From an uncultured Christensenella sp. (GTDB taxonomy: Bacteria; Bacillota; Clostridia; Christensenellales; UBA3700): a DNA stretch of 23,182 nt. Numbering within the stretch: the stretch's first letter is position 1; every line of letters begins with the position of its first letter. The stretch is from contig CAJTKI010000018.1 of assembly GCA_910576875.1 (NCBI GenBank), forward strand, positions 1-23,182. Direction: 5' to 3'. Shown here in pieces: positions 8,267-14,067 of this stretch. The notes under the pieces are model-generated. The model saw only the letters and a list, made by a program, of their open reading frames with translations, did not search any database and was not told where the DNA came from. The translations under genes and the position numbers were made by a program.

Positions 8267-9448
8267 ATGCAGTATCGAAACAAGAAAAGCTTGCCTGTTT
8301 TGGCATTTATGTTCGTCGCGACGCTTCTGCTGTCGCTGTGCGGTTGCGCGGTCGATATTCCGGACGAGCATTATGCGCAGGCGGACGCGACGTTGATCCA
8401 TCCCCATCCGTCGCCCGAGGCGTTGCGTCTGATGGCGTTTTTGAAGAGCCAGTACGGGCGCAAAATGATCAGCGGACAATACGTCAACGAGTACGAAGAT
8501 TTTTCCGCGCCCGCATTCCGCGTCGATCCGTCCGATCCGGACAGCCCGATGACGGTGTTTAAAGCCAACGAACTGCGAGCCGTTCGCAACGTGACCGGGT
8601 CGTATCCCGTCGTCGCCGGTTTCGACGTTTCGGTTGTGTTGCTGGACCGTTCCAACTATTCGGTCGAGCAGGCGATCGAGTGGCACGAGGCGGGCGGCAT
8701 CGTGACGTTCTGCTGGCATTGGCTCGTCGACAATTGCGACGGCAAAGACAGGGCGTTTTATACCGATCAGACCGATTTCGATCTTGCAAGCGCGCTGGCG
8801 GACAAGAGCGGCGCGCGCTATCAAGGGTTGATCGCGGACATCGATAAAATTTCGGAATATATGCGCGTGCTCAAAGATCGCGGCGTGCCGGTCTTGTGGC
8901 GACCGTTGCACGAAGCGGCGGGAGGCTGGTTTTGGTGGGGCGCTTCGGGCGCGCAGGCGTACGTGGAGTTGTGGGACATCGTCTACGAACGGATGGCGAT
9001 TCATCACGGATTGAACAATTTGATCTGGGTCGCCAATCCCCAGCATGCCAAATGGTATGTCGGCGACGACAAATGCGACATCGTCGCGGACGATCCGTAT
9101 TACGATTACAGCGAGCGCAAGGCGTACGAAAAAGATCCGTCCAACCGCAAGCGGTTCGGCAAAACGCATGCGTATGCGTCCGCCAAGATGATCGCAATGA
9201 GCGAAAACGACTTTGTTCCGGACATTTCTGCGGCGTTTGAAGACAATGTCAAGTGGCTGTTTTTCGCGACTTGGTGTCGGAAATTCGTCTGCGAATATGT
9301 GCCCGACGCGGACGGCAACCGTTTTACGCGTCCCGTTTACAGCGAGATGTGCACGACGAAAGACGAACTGATTTGCGTCTACCGCGACGAACGCGTGTGG
9401 ACGCTGGACAAACTCAATGCGAGCGGACTGTACGGTCCGTTTGCTTAA
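8267..9448 (+). CDS. GH26 glycoside hydrolase (beta-mannanase-like) lipoprotein
   Basis: A 393-residue lipoprotein with a hydrophobic signal and lipobox LCGC (Cys27). The mature part is a single GH26 catalytic domain: KMISGQYVNEY at the start of the barrel, the acid/base Glu216 in WRPLHEAAGGWFWWG, NLIWVANPQ, and the likely nucleophile Glu313 in AMSENDFVPD. GH26 enzymes cut beta-1,4-mannan, or in some members beta-1,3-xylan or mixed glucans; the aromatic-rich GGWFWWG after the acid is typical of mannanases. No carbohydrate-binding module is attached. It is the last gene of the seven-gene run, and no convincing terminator follows before the next promoter at 9509. Together with the preceding lipoprotein it gives the operon an extracellular arm. 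Confidence 0.9.
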   Translation: MQYRNKKSLPVLAFMFVATLLLSLCGCAVDIPDEHYAQADATLIHPHPSPEALRLMAFLKSQYGRKMISGQYVNEYEDFSAPAFRVDPSDPDSPMTVFKANELRAVRNVTGSYPVVAGFDVSVVLLDRSNYSVEQAIEWHEAGGIVTFCWHWLVDNCDGKDRAFYTDQTDFDLASALADKSGARYQGLIADIDKISEYMRVLKDRGVPVLWRPLHEAAGGWFWWGASGAQAYVELWDIVYERMAIHHGLNNLIWVANPQHAKWYVGDDKCDIVADDPYYDYSERKAYEKDPSNRKRFGKTHAYASAKMIAMSENDFVPDISAAFEDNVKWLFFATWCRKFVCEYVPDADGNRFTRPVYSEMCTTKDELICVYRDERVWTLDKLNASGLYGPFA

Positions 9449-9508
9449 AGCGATTTTCGCGGAGCGGCGCGTTTTGCGCGATCCGATCGCGCATATGGGC
9501 GGTCAATC

Positions 9509-9537
9509 TTGACATTTTCTTGCACTCGCGGTATACT
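9509..9537 (+). promoter_or_regulatory. Strong promoter of the nfeD-floA operon
   Basis: A consensus TTGACA (9509-9514), an exact 17-bp spacer and TATACT (9532-9537), followed by an AT-rich start region, 60 nt before the nfeD start. One mismatch in twelve makes it one of the best promoters in the window. Confidence 0.88.
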
Positions 9538-9596
9538 ATAATATATATCGGTATCGTCGCGTGCGATTGTGTCGGCGGTACAGGGAGAAACGATCT

Positions 9597-10151
9597 ATGA
9601 ATGCTACGACATTGGCGCTTACGTTTTGGGAAGAATTTTCGCTCTTGTTTACCGAGATCGGATGGGTTCCCGCAATTTGCTTGATTCTCGGACTGATCTT
9701 CGTGATCGTCGAGATTTTCCAACCCGGATTCGGATTCTTCGGGATCTCGGGTACGATTTTGATTGTGATCGGCATTGCGGTGCGCATGTTTTACAGCGGC
9801 GCGGGCAATCCGATCATACAGATGATCCTATTGATCGGGATCGTCGCGCTCGTATTGAGCATCGCGTTTATCGTCATGGTTTGGTCGCTCAAAAAGGGCT
9901 GGCTGTCGCGCACGTCGTTCGTATCGCGCGGCAAGGCGGTTCCGAGCGAGCAGACTTCCGGCACGGGAGACTTTCGCGGTTTGGTCGGCAAGCAGGGCGT
10001 TGCGACTTGCGCGTTGCGCCCGAGCGGCAACATCGAGATCGACGGTACGATCTACGACGTCGTCGCGCAGACGGATTTTATCGATCGCGGGACGCAAGTC
10101 GTCGTGACGCAGGTGGAAGGCGTACGCATCGTCGTGCGCGCAATCGGATGA
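9597..10151 (+). CDS. nfeD: NfeD-like membrane protein (short form)
   Basis: A 184-residue protein with an N-terminal amphipathic stretch and three to four membrane segments (PAICLILGLIFVIVEIF, ISGTILIVIGIAVRMF, MILLIGIVALVLSIAFIV), then a C-terminal OB-fold of about 60 residues starting at GLVGKQGVA and ending VEGVRIVVRAIG. This is the short NfeD form that lacks the ClpP-like protease domain. NfeD proteins are encoded next to flotillins and help organise membrane microdomains; that is exactly the situation here, with floA 56 nt downstream. Start: ATG 9597 with GGGAG 9 nt upstream. The DFLV/GFGFFG region (QPGFGFFGISG) is conserved in the family. The molecular role of the OB domain is not known. 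Confidence 0.9.
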   Translation: MNATTLALTFWEEFSLLFTEIGWVPAICLILGLIFVIVEIFQPGFGFFGISGTILIVIGIAVRMFYSGAGNPIIQMILLIGIVALVLSIAFIVMVWSLKKGWLSRTSFVSRGKAVPSEQTSGTGDFRGLVGKQGVATCALRPSGNIEIDGTIYDVVAQTDFIDRGTQVVVTQVEGVRIVVRAIG

Positions 10152-10207
10152 CCGGACGCGCTTTTGCGGCGCGTCGGCAAAATATTTAGTCAACGAAGGA
10201 GGTAATT

Positions 10208-11215
10208 ATGCTGACTATCTTAGCAATGGAGACAGGCGCAATCATCGGGATTGTCGTGGCTGTCGCCGTACTTTTAATCGTAATTGCGTTATTGTTCGCA
10301 ATTTTGCCGATCCGGATTTGGTTCCGGGCGCTCGTATCGGGCGTGCACATTTCCATGGCGCGTCTGATCGGTATGAAATGGCGCGGCATCCGCGTCGTCG
10401 CGATCGTAGACGCGTACATCAGCGCGACCAAAGCGGGATTGAATCTTTCGATTGACGAATTGGAAAGCCACGTGCTTGCCAAGGGCGACGTAACCAAGGT
10501 CGTCAACGCGTTGATCAGCGCGCACAGCGCGAACATCGTGCTCGAAGCCGAGACCGCCCGCGCGATCGACCTGGCAGGACGCGATGTGCTCAACGCCGTC
10601 CGAGTGTCCGTCAACCCCAAAGTCATCGAGACGCCCGCGATTGCGGCGATTGCAAAAGACGGTATCGAACTGCGCGTAAAAGCGCGCGTTACGGTACGCG
10701 CCAACATCACGCGCTTGATCGGCGGCGCAGGCGAAGACACGATCATCGCCCGTATCGGCGAAGGCATCGTTACGACGGTCGGTTCTGCCGGAAGTCACAA
10801 GGACGTGTTGGAAAATCCCGATATGATCTCCAAGACCGTTTTGGGCAAGGGACTGGACAGCGGCACCGCGTTTGAGATTCTTTCGATCGATATCGCGGAC
10901 ATCGACGTCGGTCGCAACATCGGCGCCCAATTGCAGATGGATCAAGCGGAAGCGGATAAGCGTATCGCAGAAGCAAAAGCCGAAGAGCGTCGCGCGATGG
11001 CAGTCGCGTTGGAACAGGAAATGCGCGCCAAGACGCAAGAGATGAAAGCGCTCGTCGTCGAAGCGGAAGCCGAAGTCCCCAAGGCGATGGCAAACGCGCT
11101 GCGCGAAGGCAAACTCGGCGTCATGGACTACTACAACATGCAAAACGTACAGGCGGATACCGCGATGCGCAATGCGATCGGCGGTGCGGATAAATCCGGC
11201 GACAACAACGCCTAA
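10208..11215 (+). CDS. floA: Flotillin-like protein FloA
   Basis: A 335-residue flotillin of the FloA (YqfA) type. One N-terminal hydrophobic hairpin (IIGIVVAVAVLLIVIALLF) anchors it in the inner leaflet. The SPFH/band-7-like region follows (FRALVSGVHISM, LAKGDVTKVVNALISAHSA), with VSVNPKVIETPAIAAIAKDG typical of FloA. The C-terminal third is an Ala/Glu-rich coiled coil (DQAEADKRIAEAKAEERRA) used for oligomers, ending MDYYNMQNVQADTAMRNAI. FloA gathers membrane proteins into functional microdomains and affects membrane fluidity and secretion. Start: ATG 10208 with a perfect AGGAGGT 4-5 nt upstream. It is second in the operon after nfeD, and 17 nt before an unknown membrane-tethered gene. Confidence 0.96.
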   Translation: MLTILAMETGAIIGIVVAVAVLLIVIALLFAILPIRIWFRALVSGVHISMARLIGMKWRGIRVVAIVDAYISATKAGLNLSIDELESHVLAKGDVTKVVNALISAHSANIVLEAETARAIDLAGRDVLNAVRVSVNPKVIETPAIAAIAKDGIELRVKARVTVRANITRLIGGAGEDTIIARIGEGIVTTVGSAGSHKDVLENPDMISKTVLGKGLDSGTAFEILSIDIADIDVGRNIGAQLQMDQAEADKRIAEAKAEERRAMAVALEQEMRAKTQEMKALVVEAEAEVPKAMANALREGKLGVMDYYNMQNVQADTAMRNAIGGADKSGDNNA

Positions 11216-11232
11216 CGTCTGACAGAGGGTTT

Positions 11233-11961
11233 ATGCCTTTCATCATCGTTATCATTACCGTGTTCGTGATCGTCGCCGTGATTGTATCGGCACAAGCGTC
11301 GCGAGCCAAAAAAGAGAAAGAAGAGCAAGCCAGACGGGCTGCGGCGCAACGCCGCAGCCAACAGGCTTCTCGCACGCAGAGCGCGGCGACGGTTTCGTCG
11401 CCTGCGCCTGCCAAGCCGAGCGTAACGCCCGCGTCGACGACACGACCCGGGGAGCGCGCGGTATCGGTGACTCCGACGCAGCCCCGCGCCGCATCCGCGC
11501 CCGTGCAGGCGACGCGTCCGGGCGAGCGTACCGTGTCGGTTGCCGATGCGATCAAGACCGCCCGCGCGCCGCAAGCGCCCGCAGCGTCGCAGTTGCGTCC
11601 GTCCGTGCAGACGGATCGCGTCGTCGCGCCGCGCGTCGAACTTTCGGTCGGATCGCGTATGACGGTGCAAGCCGTCGGACACCACGATCGCGACCGTTGC
11701 ACGGTCGAGCATCGGGACAAAGACACGTATCGCGTGGAGACCGAAATTCCGGTGACCAACAGCATCGGCGGCAAGTCGGAAGAAGGTTGTCCGTCGCATG
11801 CTTCGGTTCGTTTGGTCAAACTCCATGACGTCGAGCCCGTCATGCCCAAGATCGAGCGCAGAGAATTGCTCTCCGCGTTGGTATTGGGCGATGCGCTCAA
11901 CGAATTGCCGAGTCGTCGCGGCGGCGGAATGCGCGGCGGGGTGAGACGCAGATGCAGATGA
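11233..11961 (+). CDS. Unknown membrane-tethered protein with a Pro/Ala-rich linker
   Basis: Not recognised. The 242-residue product has one N-terminal membrane segment (residues 2-20), a highly charged helix (RAKKEKEEQARRAAAQRR) and a long disordered Pro/Ala/Ser/Thr/Arg linker (about 50-135). The linker holds a repeat: RPGERAVSV (71-79) and RPGERTVSV (95-103). A small C-terminal part carries IGGKSEEGCPSH (178-189), which looks like a conserved Cys/His motif, and a hydrophobic helix LSALVLGDALNEL (213-225), then a Gly/Arg tail. Start: ATG 11233 after GAGGG, 17 nt behind floA; its end overlaps the ATP-grasp gene by 10 nt, so it is part of the same operon. A role as a microdomain-associated adaptor is only a guess from position. 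Confidence 0.75.
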   Translation: MPFIIVIITVFVIVAVIVSAQASRAKKEKEEQARRAAAQRRSQQASRTQSAATVSSPAPAKPSVTPASTTRPGERAVSVTPTQPRAASAPVQATRPGERTVSVADAIKTARAPQAPAASQLRPSVQTDRVVAPRVELSVGSRMTVQAVGHHDRDRCTVEHRDKDTYRVETEIPVTNSIGGKSEEGCPSHASVRLVKLHDVEPVMPKIERRELLSALVLGDALNELPSRRGGGMRGGVRRRCR

Positions 11962-12827
11962 CCGGCTGGCTGATCGTCAATGCGTTTTACGTCAACCAGC
12001 GCCTGCTCGAGCAGTATGATCTGCTCGAGTGGGCTTTTGCGATGCGCGGCGTTCATTTGGAGCGGCATACCAACGCGAGCTTGCGTTTCGGCATAGGCGA
12101 ATATCCGCGCGATCTTCCGGATTTCGTGATCGCGTGGGACAAGGACGTGTTGTTGATCCGGCAGTTGGAGCAGTTCGGCGTGCGGGTGTTCAACGGCGCG
12201 CGCGCGACGGCCGTTGCCGACGACAAGGCGCATATGTATCTCGCATTCGCGGATGCGCGTCTTCCGATCCCGCGTACGTATTTTGCGCCGATGACGTATT
12301 CCAATATCGGTTATCCGGAAGAAGCGCTTGCGTTTGTGGATAAGATCGCGGAGCGGATCGGCTATCCGATCGTGATCAAGGAAGCATGCTCGTCATACGG
12401 CATGGGCGTGCATTTGGCGTGCGATCGCGATCAGGCGATCGGATTGTTGCCCAAGTTGTACGGCAACATCGTGTTCCAACAGTTTATCGCCGAGTCCGCC
12501 GGCACCGACGTGCGCATATACGTCGTCGGCGATCGGTGCGTATGCAGCGCGTTGCGCCGCAATACGCGTGATTTTCGATCCAATATCGTTGCGGGAGGCA
12601 CGATGACGGCTTACAACGCGTCCGAGCAGATGCAGCAAATCGCAGTCGCCGCCGCTCGATCGATCGGCGCGGATTTTGCGGGCGTGGACTTGCTGTTGGG
12701 ACGCAAGGGACCTTTGGTGTGCGAAGTCAATACCTGCGCGCATTTCGGCACGTTGTATCACGTGCTCGGCGTCAACGTCGCCGATGAGATCGTAGATTAC
12801 GTCATGAAGAACGTCTATGAGTTGTGA
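11952..12827 (+). CDS. RimK-like ATP-grasp ligase
   Basis: A 291-residue cytoplasmic ATP-grasp enzyme of the RimK/alpha-L-glutamate ligase type, joining a carboxylate (via acyl phosphate) to an amine or thiol. The N-terminal domain includes PDFVIAWDKD and RVFNGARATAVADDK. ATP-binding residues are in YPIVIKEACSSYGMGVHL (Lys143), the RIYVVGDR strand, and DFRSNIVAGG. The magnesium site is DFAGVDLLLG (Asp245) and CEVNTCAHFG (Glu258, Asn260). It lacks the extra domains of biotin carboxylase or D-Ala ligase. Start: ATG 11952 has GGGGTGAG about 7 nt upstream; ATG 11958, two codons on, forms an ATGA overlap with the previous stop and is an alternative. Its stop overlaps the radical SAM gene by 11 nt. 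Substrate unknown: ribosomal protein S6, a cofactor or a small peptide are possible. Confidence 0.85.
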   Translation: MQMTGWLIVNAFYVNQRLLEQYDLLEWAFAMRGVHLERHTNASLRFGIGEYPRDLPDFVIAWDKDVLLIRQLEQFGVRVFNGARATAVADDKAHMYLAFADARLPIPRTYFAPMTYSNIGYPEEALAFVDKIAERIGYPIVIKEACSSYGMGVHLACDRDQAIGLLPKLYGNIVFQQFIAESAGTDVRIYVVGDRCVCSALRRNTRDFRSNIVAGGTMTAYNASEQMQQIAVAAARSIGADFAGVDLLLGRKGPLVCEVNTCAHFGTLYHVLGVNVADEIVDYVMKNVYEL

Positions 12828-13689
12828 GTTGTGTCCGCGCGGGTGCGCGATTGATCGCGACAAACAGATCGGCGTCTGCGGCGTATCGGATCGGGCGCGG
12901 ATCGGCAAGATCATGTTGCATCGATGGGAAGAACCCTGTATCAGCGGGACGCGCGGTAGCGGCGCGATTTTTTTTGCCGGTTGCGGGTTGGGATGCGTCT
13001 ATTGTCAGAATTACGAACTTTCGCGCGGACGGATCGGGACGCCGACGGACGCGCGCCGATTGGCGGATTGCATGCGCGCATTGCAGGAGCGCGGCGCGCA
13101 CAATATCAATTTGGTTACCGCGACCCAGAGCATTCCGACGATCGAACGCGCTTTGGGCTACTTTCGACCGTCCGTTCCGATCGTCTACAATTGCGGCGGC
13201 TATGAGCGCGTCGAGACGTTGCGTCGCATTGCCGATTGGGTCGACGTCTGGTTGCCGGATTGGAAATACGCGAGCCGCGATTTGGCTGCGGCGTACAGTC
13301 GCGCGCCCGATTATCCGGACGTCGCCGCGCGTGCGATCGCGTATATGCGCGCGCTTGCGCCGGACGATGTTTACGATGCCGACGGTTTGATGCTGAAAGG
13401 CATGATCGTGCGGCACCTGGTCTTGCCGGGCGCGTTGTCCGATACGCGCGCGGTGCTGGATGCGATCGCGCGTACGGTGGGTACGCGGACGAGACTTTCG
13501 CTGATGGGGCAGTATACGCCGATCGCCCGTACGCTTCCCGCGCCGCTGGATCGAAAACTCAAACCTTTGGAATACAAAGCCGCGATCTCCTATGCGTTGC
13601 GTTTGGGATTCGACGACGCGTTGGTGCAGGAGGAGGATTGCGCCGACGCGCAATACATTCCCGAGTTCGACGGGACGCTGACGGTATGA
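12817..13689 (+). CDS. Radical SAM protein, PflX-like (pyruvate formate-lyase activase-related)
   Basis: A 290-residue radical SAM enzyme. The 4Fe-4S/SAM site is AGCGLGCVYCQNYE (Cys56, Cys60, Cys63). An additional N-terminal Cys set (CELCPRGCAIDR and GVCG) is typical of the PflX/YgiQ-unlike activase-related group annotated as putative pyruvate formate-lyase activating enzymes. YNCGGYERVETL and DVWLPDWKYAS, with the Asp pair in the barrel, and the later MIVRHLVLPG are strong signatures of that group. The biochemical role is not established; most members do not sit next to a glycyl radical enzyme, and none is here. The gene begins inside the end of the ATP-grasp gene (11-nt overlap), implying coupled translation, and is followed by a terminator at 13706. 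Confidence 0.88.
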   Translation: MSCELCPRGCAIDRDKQIGVCGVSDRARIGKIMLHRWEEPCISGTRGSGAIFFAGCGLGCVYCQNYELSRGRIGTPTDARRLADCMRALQERGAHNINLVTATQSIPTIERALGYFRPSVPIVYNCGGYERVETLRRIADWVDVWLPDWKYASRDLAAAYSRAPDYPDVAARAIAYMRALAPDDVYDADGLMLKGMIVRHLVLPGALSDTRAVLDAIARTVGTRTRLSLMGQYTPIARTLPAPLDRKLKPLEYKAAISYALRLGFDDALVQEEDCADAQYIPEFDGTLTV

Positions 13690-13705
13690 CGGCGCGGATC
13701 GGAAC

Positions 13706-13730
13706 GGGCGGGGTTGCCGCCTATTTTTTT
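13706..13730 (+). terminator. Terminator of the nfeD-floA operon
   Basis: Stem GGCGG / CCGCC (extendable by one G-T pair) with a GGTTG loop, then TA and a run of seven T, 17 nt after the radical SAM stop codon. Confidence 0.75.
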
Positions 13731-13831
13731 ATTTTCTGTATGTTTTCGGATGCTTTCGATTGATTTTGCAATACCGACGGATATTGCTGTTGTAGCGACG
13801 ATCGACGTACCGATCGGTTTGACGGTTACAA

Positions 13832-13866
13832 AAAAGTACATAGAATAATACATTCTATGTACTTTT
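13832..13866. repeat. Left inverted-repeat site of promoter switch 1
   Basis: A palindrome with 15-bp arms (AAAAGTACATAGAAT / ATTCTATGTACTTTT) around a 5-bp asymmetric centre AATAC (13847-13851). Its central 13 bp, GAATAATACATTC, occur in exact inverse orientation in the right site at 13978-14016. The shape (about 11-13 bp recombinase arms around a short spacer) fits a tyrosine-recombinase crossover site. On the minus strand the same hairpin followed by TTTTTT also resembles a terminator. Confidence 0.85.
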
Positions 13867-13874
13867 GCACTTAT

Positions 13875-13903
13875 ATTTTAATTCCGATCGTTTGGATTGT
13901 CAA
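13875..13903 (-). promoter_or_regulatory. Strong leftward promoter inside switch 1
   Basis: On the minus strand TTGACA (13898-13903), 17 bp, TAAAAT (13875-13880). Transcription would begin near 13868, immediately before the left palindrome, and would run toward the 3' end of the radical SAM gene in antisense. No gene on this strand is available to be driven by it, which is the main reason for proposing that it is a switched-off promoter. Confidence 0.85.
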
Positions 13904-13977
13904 CAGCTCAATCGGTTTTCCCTTATGCGATCGAATAAATTTAGCAAAATTTTGTTTTTTATAAGTCCGATATGACT

Positions 13978-14016
13978 GAAAAAGTTCATGGAATGTATTA
14001 TTCCATGAACTTTTTC
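13978..14016. repeat. Right inverted-repeat site of promoter switch 1
   Basis: A perfect palindrome with 17-bp arms (GAAAAAGTTCATGGAAT / ATTCCATGAACTTTTTC) around the 5-bp centre GTATT (13995-13999). The arms resemble those of the left site except GTTCAT for GTACAT and one G/A change. The T run after the stem means that it could also act as a hairpin terminator or attenuator on the rightward transcript. Confidence 0.85.
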
Positions 14017-14067
14017 AATCGCTGTTCGGGACACGGAATCGAGAGAGAAATACGGGTAGGGAAGCAT
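14017..14067 (+). promoter_or_regulatory. Conserved 5' leader of surface-protein gene 1
   Basis: Between the right palindrome and the start codon, the sequence is nearly the same as at the second locus (21271-21320): ATCG.TGTT, GGAC, GGAATCGAGAG, GAAAT and CGGGTAGG with AA.C following. It ends in the ribosome binding site TAGGGA, about 7 nt before ATG. Conservation of an untranslated leader next to divergent flanks points to shared regulation or recent duplication. Confidence 0.65.

Larger units (their letters stand above)
13832..14016. promoter_or_regulatory. Putative invertible promoter element (phase switch 1), OFF orientation
   Basis: Two palindromic sites (centres 13849 and 13997) flank about 111 bp of AT-rich DNA containing one strong promoter, which reads left, away from the surface-protein gene at 14068. 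The sites are inverted relative to one another by their asymmetric centres (AATAC left, GTATT right). Inverting the segment would move the -35 to about 13943 and the -10 to about 13966, pointing right, with a leader of about 90 nt to the start codon. No good rightward promoter is present in the current orientation. The same architecture recurs at 21088-21270. Known parallels are the cwpV and flagellar switches of Clostridioides difficile and Bacteroides capsule promoters. Inversion is inferred, not shown. Alternatives are paired terminators or regulator sites. Confidence 0.72.

Noticed and set aside
9475..9493. Hairpin TGCGCGATC / GATCGCGCA after the GH26 gene as a terminator
   Set aside because: The loop would be 1-5 nt and no T run follows; short CGATCG-like palindromes are common throughout this sequence.
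13832..14016. Palindromes as ends of a MITE or insertion sequence
   Set aside because: There is no target-site duplication or transposase-like end, each site is itself a palindrome with a matched inverse centre, and the element always lies at the same distance from the same gene type with a promoter inside.
13832..14016. CRISPR-like repeats
   Set aside because: Only two sites per locus, in inverse orientation, with no further regular units and no cas genes nearby.
13972..14067. An in-frame ATG at 13972 that would extend the surface protein by 32 residues
   Set aside because: The extra residues are a translation of the palindromic site and leader, there is no ribosome binding site, and the signal peptide would be buried. 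ATG 14068 has a good site and matches the start at the second locus.
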